NCBI GenBank assembly: GCA_013361075.1
Contig: JABWAJ010000441.1
Location: forward strand, 1-5,043
DNA: 5,043 bases
Source: Saprospiraceae bacterium
GTDB lineage: Bacteria > Bacteroidota > Bacteroidia > Chitinophagales > Saprospiraceae
Direction: 5' to 3'
The translations under genes and the position numbers were made by a program. Under the pieces are notes generated by a model. That model searched no databases, had not been told where the DNA came from, and saw only the letters and a program-made list of their open reading frames with translations. Numbering within the stretch: position 1 is the first letter of the stretch; every line of letters starts with the position of its first letter. This document shows positions 1-5,043 of the stretch, in pieces.

Positions 1-2192
1 TCGGCGACATCCCAAATGTAGATTGTGCCGGTGGTTTCGAGTGTTACCATGCGGGTGTCATCGGGACTGAAGGCGATCCCAAAAATGACCTGATCTTCGG
101 TTTCAGGCAAAATATACAGGTCGTTAACTGCAAGGTTCGGCAAGTCGCCGCTGATGGGAATCCAGGTAGCTCCGAGGTCGTCGGAGCGGTGAATCCGGGG
201 CGCAAAATCATTATCCCGGTAGCCGGTTTGCGATACAAAAACGCGGTTTGGATTTGTGGGGGAAGCTTTTACCGAAGAAACATAACGGTCGGGAAGTCCA
301 TCGTTCAAATTGATTGTCTCCTGGGTGCCGGGATTCACCAGCCATACATTGCCGTCGTTTGTACCAACATAGATCTGGTCAGGATCGAGTGGGCTTTCGT
401 CCAGCGCACTGATGGTGTGAAACCTCGATGCCAATATAAGGCCGTCTGTCAGGTCTCCGGTAATGGGGGTCCAAATCGGCAGATGCCCGTAACCGGCATA
501 CAGCCGATAGGTCCCGGTATACATCACCTCAGGATCATGCCTGCTTATCAGGTATTGCATGTCCCAATGCCGGCGGTCACTTGCCTGCAATCCCTCCGTC
601 GCTTCATCGAAATCAAAGCCCCCGTCCGTCGTACCGTAAATATCGCCGTTTTGGGTTTCGTAATAAAATTTGTCCGGGTCCGTCGGATGAAAAGCCGCCT
701 GGAAACCATCCCCGCCAAAACGGCGATCCCAGGCATTGATGTGGCTGGCGTTTCCGGACGATGTCCCGTTATCCTGGGCTCCTCCGTAATATTCAGTCGG
801 ATTGTACGGATTGTAGGCGACCCGATAGAATTGGGTAGTTGGGATGTTTTCAGCCCGCGACCAGTTTTGGCCATTGTCTGTACTGCGGTACAACCCGCCA
901 TCTGTGGCCAGAAGGAATTGGTCAGGGGCCGGAAAAGCCAGATCGTGGTGGTCAACGTGCGCATCGTTTCCACTGACGCCTTCAAACCATGTTTGGCCCC
1001 CATTGGTCGAGCGATAGGTAGTCACCCCCAGAATCCAGATATCCTGGGAGTTGTAGGGGTTAATGCGCACTTTGCCAAAATACCAGGCAAAATTGCTTTG
1101 AAAGTTGGTGTTCAGCCCGGTTGTGGGGGTCTGCTGCCAGGTTTGGCCTCCGTTGAACGTTTCATAAAGTCCGCCAAAAGTCAGGTTCCCGCTCGCATAG
1201 GTAGCCAGTACATGTTGGTCGTTGTTGGGGTCAATGGCCAGTCCTATCCGGCTCTGTTCGCCTTGCGGAAGCCCGCCCGAAAGTGGCGTCCAGTTGGTAC
1301 CGCCATCGGTTGATTTCCAGATGCGGGCATTTACCCCCGAGACGATGCTTTGAGAATTGCTCCGAATCCGATCCCAGGCAGCTGCATACAACAAATTGGG
1401 ATTGGTGGATGAAACGACGAGATCAATGATGCCTGTCTGGTCGGATACAAAAAGGGAAGATTGCCAGTTGGGCGCAGCAAGGTCGGCGCGGTACAGCCCA
1501 CGGTCGTTGTTTTGCTCAAACGGCAGACCCATCGTCGCTGCATATATTTTTTGCGACCCGGCCGGGTTCACTACGAGTTTAGATATGATGCGTTGGTCTT
1601 CAAGCCCCAGGTATTGCCAGGTTTCTCCCTGGTTGGTACTTTTCCAGAGGCCGTTGCCAATAAAAGGGTAGCCACCGATATTGGGGTCGCCCGTGCCAAC
1701 GTAAACGTGGTCGGGATTGGCCGGATCAAGCACGATGTGTCCAATGGCTAAGTAGCCCTGCCCATCAAAAATGGGGTCCCACGAAGCACCGCCGTTTGTG
1801 GTTTTCCAGACACCTCCACCCGAGTATCCTATGTAAATGATGCTGCTGTTGGTGGGGTGCACGGCAATGGTATTCACCCTTGCCCCAATGTTACCTGGGC
1901 CTTGCAGGGTCCATGGGGTCGAAATGCCATTGCGGGCCCCTGTTGCGCTTGCATCTTCCCAAGCCTCTGCCATGGCTGCCGCATAAGCTCCGATATCCGG
2001 CCGGAAAAACGGGTAATCCCGCATGGCGTAAAACTCCTCCGATGGGCGGAAGGGGAGATTGGTTTTATCCTCCCCCGCTTGTGAACTTTCAAGGACAACG
2101 TTCAGGAGGCTTCCACCTATAACGAGGAGCATAACGGCTAAAATCCCGGCTTTTTTTACGGGAACGTGTTGAAAAATCTGGCTTAGTGGCAT
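1..2192 (-). CDS. Secreted BNR/sortilin-like beta-propeller protein, 3' end outside window
   Basis: The frame stays open for 730 codons from ATG at 2192 to the window edge, so the C-terminus, including any type IX secretion tail, is not visible. This is the first ATG after an in-frame TAA at 2220-2222; no clear Shine-Dalgarno precedes it, as is common in Bacteroidota. Residues 13-39 look like a signal peptide (KK followed by a hydrophobic stretch), so the product is probably exported. The body has Asp-box/BNR motifs near residues 131, 185, 294, 345, 395, 437, 521 (degenerate) and 670 (STNQGETW, STDGGTNW, STNGGQTW, STDNGQNW). It also has the HVDHHD stretch at 412-417 and GGAQDNGT at 470-477, which I associate with VPS10/sortilin-like propellers of Bacteroidota. 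Family members are large extracellular proteins with no well-defined substrate; glycan binding or hydrolysis is possible but not shown. Residues from about 705 switch to a WD40-like pattern (FSPDD...IYIWDVA), which is unusual. Confidence 0.88.
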   Translation of the reverse strand, partial: MPLSQIFQHVPVKKAGILAVMLLVIGGSLLNVVLESSQAGEDKTNLPFRPSEEFYAMRDYPFFRPDIGAYAAAMAEAWEDASATGARNGISTPWTLQGPGNIGARVNTIAVHPTNSSIIYIGYSGGGVWKTTNGGASWDPIFDGQGYLAIGHIVLDPANPDHVYVGTGDPNIGGYPFIGNGLWKSTNQGETWQYLGLEDQRIISKLVVNPAGSQKIYAATMGLPFEQNNDRGLYRADLAAPNWQSSLFVSDQTGIIDLVVSSTNPNLLYAAAWDRIRSNSQSIVSGVNARIWKSTDGGTNWTPLSGGLPQGEQSRIGLAIDPNNDQHVLATYASGNLTFGGLYETFNGGQTWQQTPTTGLNTNFQSNFAWYFGKVRINPYNSQDIWILGVTTYRSTNGGQTWFEGVSGNDAHVDHHDLAFPAPDQFLLATDGGLYRSTDNGQNWSRAENIPTTQFYRVAYNPYNPTEYYGGAQDNGTSSGNASHINAWDRRFGGDGFQAAFHPTDPDKFYYETQNGDIYGTTDGGFDFDEATEGLQASDRRHWDMQYLISRHDPEVMYTGTYRLYAGYGHLPIWTPITGDLTDGLILASRFHTISALDESPLDPDQIYVGTNDGNVWLVNPGTQETINLNDGLPDRYVSSVKASPTNPNRVFVSQTGYRDNDFAPRIHRSDDLGATWIPISGDLPNLAVNDLYILPETEDQVIFGIAFSPDDTRMVTLETTGTIYIWDVA

Positions 2193-2221
2193 GCGGGCTT
2201 CGTTTTTTAGACCATACTTTT

Positions 2222-2242
2222 AAAAAAAACAGCTTTTGAGCC
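2222..2242 (-). terminator. Weak terminator-like hairpin with T-tract
   Basis: Read on the minus strand, GGCT and AGCT can pair as a 4-bp stem (one G-U pair) around a CAAA loop. One base separates the stem from a run of eight T residues. It lies downstream of the truncated protease/NTPase gene and upstream of the propeller gene, where a terminator would be expected. The stem is very short, so this may only be an AT-rich leader. Confidence 0.22.
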
Positions 2243-2294
2243 CGTAAAATAGGACATATCTTCTTTTTTTAGGCAGTATTGGTTGGGTTGTGTC

Positions 2295-2319
2295 GGTTGC
2301 CTTTCTAAAAAGGTTGCCT
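2295..2319. repeat. 8-bp direct repeat flanking the premature stop
   Basis: GGTTGCCT occurs at 2295-2302 and again at 2312-2319, separated by 9 bp. The stop codon of the protease/NTPase gene (CTA on plus, 2305-2307) lies inside that spacer, and the second copy overlaps the last coding residues. The repeat is directly visible. That it is a deletion scar or the footprint of an excised element is inference. Confidence 0.5.
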
Positions 2320-3450
2320 GATCAGCAGGGCATTACTAAAATTAATCATTGGGACATTTGCAATTCCACTTCGTTGTGCCTGTAAAGCGATTTCATTTTC
2401 TAAAAATGGGAAAGGGTTGTCGCGAAGAATTCGGGGATCAGCAATATACCGCAGGCGCACCAAATAAGCGGGCCTTCCAGTTTTCCGCATCAGGTGGTCA
2501 TGTAGCACCCGCTTGGAAAATGAAGTTTTACCTTGCCCCGGGTAGCCTAACAACAGAGTCAACTGATTTTTTTCAATTTCCCCTAGAATTGAAAATTGCC
2601 GTGCCAATTTATGGTTAATAGCCTCATGTACGGATTTTTCAACCGGGTAAAAGCCACCCTTTGTTTGTTGACCTTCATAAGGCTTCCGCTCCTTTTCTAC
2701 ACAAGATTCATGAATGCCGTAAAACGGTTCCACATAAACATCTGACAAACGCATCCCTTTGTCATCATTGAGCACAACTTCATGGTAAAGACTGGAAAGC
2801 CAGGCATCATAAGGATGCAGGGTTTGAATATCGAAATACCCGGGCAGTTTTTGGGCAATGAAGCGGGCTGTCAGGGCGTAAGAGATGGAAGCTTTAGAGG
2901 TATCGTCCGGCTGTTCCTGGTCGCTGATCATGCCCAATACATAACCAAGTGAAGTGTGTACGACCGGTCCGCCACTGAATCCTTTGCGGATTTCTTCTGC
3001 CTCCATAAGCTGGAACAATGGTCGTGCTTCATTGCTGCTCACAACAGAACCTAATCTTCCCTCGGCGAAACGACCGTGATCAGATACTGCTGCCGGAAAA
3101 CCATAGGCTGCAAAAGGCGGCAGGTCACTGAATTGAATGTCGAGCAATTGTAGCGGAAGGATGACTAAAGGGATGGAATCGGCGGGAAGCGACAAAAGGG
3201 CAATGTCACCTTTGTCCTCGGCAACATGAACCTTTACACGTGCCTCAACGGCTTCTTCTGTTCCGCAGAACTGATCGCCTGATTTGTAAAACCGAACCTC
3301 CGGCTTACTGCCTGTCACTCCAGCGACATGCGCACAGGTGAGCACATAAACCTGGCCATCTTTGCCTTTGATCCAAAAGCCCGTACCCCGGCTTTTCCCT
3401 TGAATGCGGACAATGGAGCGCCTCAGGTGCTCTTTGGTTGTTGGAAACAT
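2305..3450 (-). CDS. Trypsin-like serine protease fused to a truncated STAND/NACHT-like NTPase
   Basis: The product has 381 residues. Residues 10-205 form a trypsin-like/HtrA-type protease domain: GTGFWI at 22-27, His41 in LTCAHV, Asp82 in KGDIALL, and Ser159 in GFSGGPV. All three catalytic positions are present, and there is no signal peptide, so it should act in the cytoplasm. A linker with YVEPFY (239-244) leads to a P-loop NTPase start with Walker A GYPGQGKTS at 302-310 (Lys308). The protein ends at NALLIRQPF, at about the hydrophobic strand where NACHT-type proteins usually continue into Walker B (LDGLDE-like). Walker B, the sensor and winged-helix regions and any sensor repeats are absent; intact relatives are typically far longer. 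The gene starts 8 nt after the Trypco1 gene, its usual partner. In the family, the NTPase is thought to sense invasion and unleash the protease. This copy may be decayed, or may work as a protease plus P-loop fragment. The domain calls are firm; the function is inferred. Confidence 0.88.
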   Translation of the reverse strand: MFPTTKEHLRRSIVRIQGKSRGTGFWIKGKDGQVYVLTCAHVAGVTGSKPEVRFYKSGDQFCGTEEAVEARVKVHVAEDKGDIALLSLPADSIPLVILPLQLLDIQFSDLPPFAAYGFPAAVSDHGRFAEGRLGSVVSSNEARPLFQLMEAEEIRKGFSGGPVVHTSLGYVLGMISDQEQPDDTSKASISYALTARFIAQKLPGYFDIQTLHPYDAWLSSLYHEVVLNDDKGMRLSDVYVEPFYGIHESCVEKERKPYEGQQTKGGFYPVEKSVHEAINHKLARQFSILGEIEKNQLTLLLGYPGQGKTSFSKRVLHDHLMRKTGRPAYLVRLRYIADPRILRDNPFPFLENEIALQAQRSGIANVPMINFSNALLIRQPF

Positions 3451-3458
3451 AAGCGGGG

Positions 3459-3803
3459 TTAGGCGGGTTTGCTATCTGATTTTGGATCTTTTTTCCACTT
3501 CAGCGTAATTTCCATATTACCTTCTGTGGAGGTTTTTGCGATGATGACGCCAGCTTCCACGTTGAATTTGATGCCAATTTTGCATTCTACTTCATCCGGA
3601 CTTTGAGGAATGCTCGCAATTTGATGGATGAGTTTACCCGCGATGCCGCGCACCGTTTTCAGCGCGTCTTCAAATTTGCCCCGGGTATTTTCATCGCCAA
3701 CTTTGGTCATCCCGCCGCTGCGGGTAGGGCTTGTATTGGATTCTTCCACTTCAAAATAAATGACGCCGAGTTCGTCGTCTTGAAACTGGATGGTTTTGAG
3801 CAT
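3459..3803 (-). CDS. Trypco1 (CU044_2847-family) trypsin-co-occurring protein
   Basis: This is a 114-residue soluble protein with no signal peptide or membrane segment. The N-terminal half has a strand-rich MLKTIQFQ...GVIYFEVEE segment, then a polar linker (22-42) and a helical stretch (43-65). The diagnostic C-terminal part is at about 70-103: PDEVECKIGIKFNVEAG, then VIIAK and LKW. It matches the conserved pattern of the family I recall (P-x-E-[VI]-x-[VI]-x-[FI]-G-[IV]-K...AG...IAK...L.W). Trypco1 was named because it is repeatedly encoded next to trypsin-like proteases in predicted NTP-dependent conflict systems, and a trypsin-NTPase gene follows here after 8 nt. Its molecular role is unknown; it may be a substrate, inhibitor or adaptor of the protease. 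The ATG at 3803 lies 9 nt after the PIN toxin stop, which suggests co-transcription. Length is normal for the family. Confidence 0.82.
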   Translation of the reverse strand: MLKTIQFQDDELGVIYFEVEESNTSPTRSGGMTKVGDENTRGKFEDALKTVRGIAGKLIHQIASIPQSPDEVECKIGIKFNVEAGVIIAKTSTEGNMEITLKWKKDPKSDSKPA

Positions 3804-3812
3804 TTTACAGGT

Positions 3813-4244
3813 TTATTTTTGTTCGATATCTTGTAACCTGATTAAAAAATCGGCCATATTAAGTATGATTGTGCCTTCAATATTACCCAAAACTAATAGA
3901 TCAGGGTCGCCCGTTACGAGATAATCAGCATTCGAGTCTACGGACAGACCAAGCAGGTAGTTATCACTAATATCTCTACTTCCTTCTTTAATGCTTTTGA
4001 CTTCAAATTCTACAAGCCTGGTGAGCACAAGTTCGATAAAACGCTTTATTTGATTTGGCCGGACGTATTTTTTAAATTTGTCTCTGGCCATCACTTTTTC
4101 ATATTCCTTAATGAGATCGGAGGAGTAAACAATAGTTAATTTCGGGTTGGTTAAAAGGCTAAACAACCTGCGCCTCGAAGTCCGATTAATTGTAGCGCTG
4201 ACGTACCAGTTTGTATCCAAAATGATTCGCAGTTGGTTAGCCAT
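3813..4244 (-). CDS. PIN-domain toxin (putative ribonuclease) of a type II toxin-antitoxin pair
   Basis: The product has 143 residues, the usual length for a single PIN domain. Acidic residues expected for metal-dependent RNA cleavage are visible: Asp10 in ILDTNWYVSA, Glu47 in IKEYEKVM, Asp91/Asp94 in SRDISDNYLLGL, and Asp113/Asp115 in ADYLVTGDPDLLVL. The arrangement LDTNV-like ... RD..D...L.LA....ADYLVTGD.DLL is that of the 'putative toxin-antitoxin system toxin component, PIN family' group (COG1569-like), related to VapC. Such proteins are cytoplasmic endoribonucleases that cut tRNA, rRNA or mRNA when freed from the antitoxin; the target here cannot be read from sequence. The start ATG overlaps the end of the antitoxin gene by 8 nt (ATGGCTAA), implying translational coupling. 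The gene is also only 9 nt upstream of the Trypco1 gene. Confidence 0.9.
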   Translation of the reverse strand: MANQLRIILDTNWYVSATINRTSRRRLFSLLTNPKLTIVYSSDLIKEYEKVMARDKFKKYVRPNQIKRFIELVLTRLVEFEVKSIKEGSRDISDNYLLGLSVDSNADYLVTGDPDLLVLGNIEGTIILNMADFLIRLQDIEQK

Positions 4245-4458
4245 ACCTCACAGACCGCACTTCCGATATAATATCTTCTTCACTTAAATCGTCTGTGTCG
4301 GGTAGTTTAGCATCCATCTTAGCCCAACGATCTGCAAAAGTCTTTGAAGCTATTTCTGCTGCAATTTTAAGTTGCTCTTCTTTTGAGAATTGAGTGAACA
4401 ACAATAAATATTCAGCAACACTAATTTCTATGCGCCCTGTTGAGCCTGTTGTTGCCAT
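4237..4458 (-). CDS. Antitoxin partner of the PIN toxin
   Basis: This 73-residue protein is encoded directly before, and overlapping, the PIN toxin. A short strand-like N-terminus (GRIEISVAEY) is followed by a predicted amphipathic helix (about 24-47, SKEEQLKIAAEIASKTFADRW...). A polar linker leads to a C-terminal helix with LSEEDIISEVRSVRYG. That ending (S-E-E-[ED]-I..EV+.VR) is common in small antitoxins preceding PIN toxins. By analogy with VapB proteins, the basic C-terminus may insert into the acidic PIN active site. I see no confident ribbon-helix-helix, AbrB or HTH domain, so autoregulatory DNA binding is possible but unproven. The role is inferred mainly from gene order, size and C-terminal pattern. 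The ATG at 4458 is 18 nt after the putative -7 element, giving a short leader. Confidence 0.8.
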   Translation of the reverse strand: MATTGSTGRIEISVAEYLLLFTQFSKEEQLKIAAEIASKTFADRWAKMDAKLPDTDDLSEEDIISEVRSVRYG

Positions 4459-4476
4459 GCTTAAATTTTTGTTTTA

Positions 4477-4508
4477 CAAAGTTAATGAATTAGCAGCTAA
4501 AATGCAAA
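4477..4508 (-). promoter_or_regulatory. Bacteroidota-type promoter (TTTG-N20-TAACTTTG) for the toxin-antitoxin operon
   Basis: On the minus strand TTTG (4508-4505) is followed after 20 nt by TAACTTTG (4484-4477), an exact match to the Bacteroidota consensus TTTG-N(17-23)-TAnnTTTG. Transcription would begin around 4470, leaving a leader of roughly 12 nt before the antitoxin ATG at 4458. It is the only good match I noticed in the gaps, and may drive the antitoxin, PIN, Trypco1 and protease/NTPase genes together. Confidence 0.65.
4490..4500. promoter_or_regulatory. Candidate operator palindrome inside the promoter spacer
   Basis: TTAGC-A-GCTAA is a perfect 5-bp inverted repeat with a one-base centre, lying between the -33 and -7 elements. 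A GCTAA half-site recurs at 4538-4542. A repressor or toxin-antitoxin complex bound here would block transcription, as is usual for self-regulated toxin-antitoxin operons. The palindrome is seen directly; its function is inferred, and an 11-bp palindrome in AT-rich DNA could be chance. Confidence 0.35.
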
Positions 4509-4569
4509 CAGCCCCTTCACTGCACTGCTTTCGGCCTGCTAACTCTTTTAACGTATAAGGGTAAGCACC

Positions 4570-5043
4570 TCACCGCATCAACACAAACTCCCCTTTCACC
4601 AATTCCGGCTCCGCTGCATAAGAAAACCGGTACCGCATCCAATAAATATACACCCCTGCCTGGGCCATTTGCTGTCGGGATTTGCCGTTCCAACCTTCGT
4701 TAGGGTCCTCCGTTCGGAACACCACCTGCCCCCAGCGATTGGCAATCAGCAGTTCGTATTCCACCATTTCGCAAGGGGATTGTGGTGAAAATAAATCGTT
4801 GATCCCATCGTCGTTCGATGAAAATACGTTGGGGAGAAAAACCTTACAATCGCAATTACGTTCAAATTCAGCCAACTCCACCGAATCTCTGACGACGCAG
4901 CCCCCCGATTGGCCCTCAACCCAATACAGTCCGTGAGCGTTTACGGGCAGTGTCGGACCAGTGGAGCCGTCGCTCCAGATGATTTGGTCAAACCGGGAAG
5001 GGTCCACTTCAAAAACGACCTCGTCCACCCGGCACAGTGTCGT
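4570..5043 (-). CDS. C-terminal end of a secreted protein with a CHU_C (gliding-motility-associated) domain, 5' end outside window
   Basis: The frame is open from the window edge to a TGA stop at 4572-4570, giving 157 visible residues. An in-frame GTG at 5028 is an internal valine rather than the start, because the frame continues upstream with TTLCRVDEV. The first 60 residues look like the end of an extracellular Ig/PKD-like or SprB-type repeat region (WSDGSTGPTLPV...GLYWVEG...GCVVRDSVEL). Residues 68-157 are a CHU_C domain: FLPNVFSSNDDGINDLF, then YELLIANRWGQVVFRTEDPNEGWNG, a GVYIYWMRY strand, and a final GEFVLMR. In Bacteroidota this domain ends large adhesins and enzymes exported by the type IX secretion system (type B signal), so the protein is probably surface-attached or secreted. 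The function of the missing N-terminal part cannot be told. Confidence 0.9.
   Translation of the reverse strand, partial: TTLCRVDEVVFEVDPSRFDQIIWSDGSTGPTLPVNAHGLYWVEGQSGGCVVRDSVELAEFERNCDCKVFLPNVFSSNDDGINDLFSPQSPCEMVEYELLIANRWGQVVFRTEDPNEGWNGKSRQQMAQAGVYIYWMRYRFSYAAEPELVKGEFVLMR

Noticed and set aside
548..1003. A 151-codon minus-strand frame inside the propeller gene
   Set aside because: It lies in a different frame from a continuous 730-codon gene with repeated Asp-box motifs and has no recognisable features of its own.
189..1313. A 374-codon open frame on the plus strand
   Set aside because: It is fully antisense to the well-supported propeller gene, shows no domain-like pattern, and is explained by the codon composition of the opposite strand.
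2295..2319. A simple frameshift restoring the NTPase by collapsing the direct repeat
   Set aside because: Removing 17 bp opens about 31 further codons, but the peptide is lysine- and phenylalanine-rich and lacks any Walker B or NACHT character.
3808..3840. Inverted repeat CAGGTT / AACCTG around the end of the PIN gene
   Set aside because: The stem is only 6 bp with a 21-nt loop and no T-tract, and it overlaps coding sequence, so it is too weak to call a terminator or operator.
4682..4936. An 84-codon plus-strand frame opposite the CHU_C domain
   Set aside because: It is a shadow of the strongly supported minus-strand CHU_C coding region.
1..5043. tRNA, rRNA, CRISPR array or intact insertion sequence
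   Set aside because: I saw no cloverleaf-like sequence, regularly spaced repeats, transposase motifs or paired terminal inverted repeats in the window.

Overview
The window most likely comes from a member of the Bacteroidota, plausibly a Saprospirales/Lewinella-like marine or soil bacterium. Three things point there: a CHU_C-type (gliding-motility-associated) C-terminal domain, a very large secreted BNR/sortilin-like propeller protein, and a promoter with the phylum-typical TTTG / TAnnTTTG elements. The assignment is by inference; no rRNA or other marker gene is present. Every supported gene is on the minus strand, so transcription runs from high to low coordinates.

Layout in the direction of transcription. 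(1) 5043-4570: the 3' end of a large secreted or surface protein ending in a CHU_C domain; its start lies outside the window. (2) 4569-4459: a 111-bp gap with a good Bacteroidota promoter and a small palindrome between its two elements. (3) 4458-3813: a toxin-antitoxin pair, a 73-aa antitoxin overlapping by 8 nt a 143-aa PIN-domain ribonuclease toxin. (4) 3803-2305: a Trypco1 (CU044_2847-family) protein, then a trypsin-like protease joined to a P-loop (STAND/NACHT-like) NTPase. The NTPase is cut off just where its Walker B strand should be. (5) 2304-2193: a 112-bp AT-rich gap with a short direct repeat and a weak terminator-like element. (6) 2192-1: the 5' 730 codons of a signal-peptide-bearing BNR/Asp-box propeller protein that runs off the window. 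Its last 25 or so visible residues look like a WD40 repeat rather than another BNR blade.

The core of interest is the compact 4458-2305 block. Its four genes are separated by -8, +9 and +8 nt, which suggests one transcript from the promoter at 4477-4508. Trypco1 plus trypsin-NTPase is a known but poorly characterised class of predicted NTP-dependent conflict (anti-phage or cell-suicide) system. Here it follows a PIN toxin-antitoxin pair. Its protease keeps a complete-looking His-Asp-Ser triad, but the NTPase regulator has lost its C-terminal half. It is therefore either a decayed system, an unusual minimal form, or the result of a local deletion or assembly error. The flanking genes at both ends are ordinary Bacteroidota secreted proteins, so the block looks like a small accessory defence island between them.
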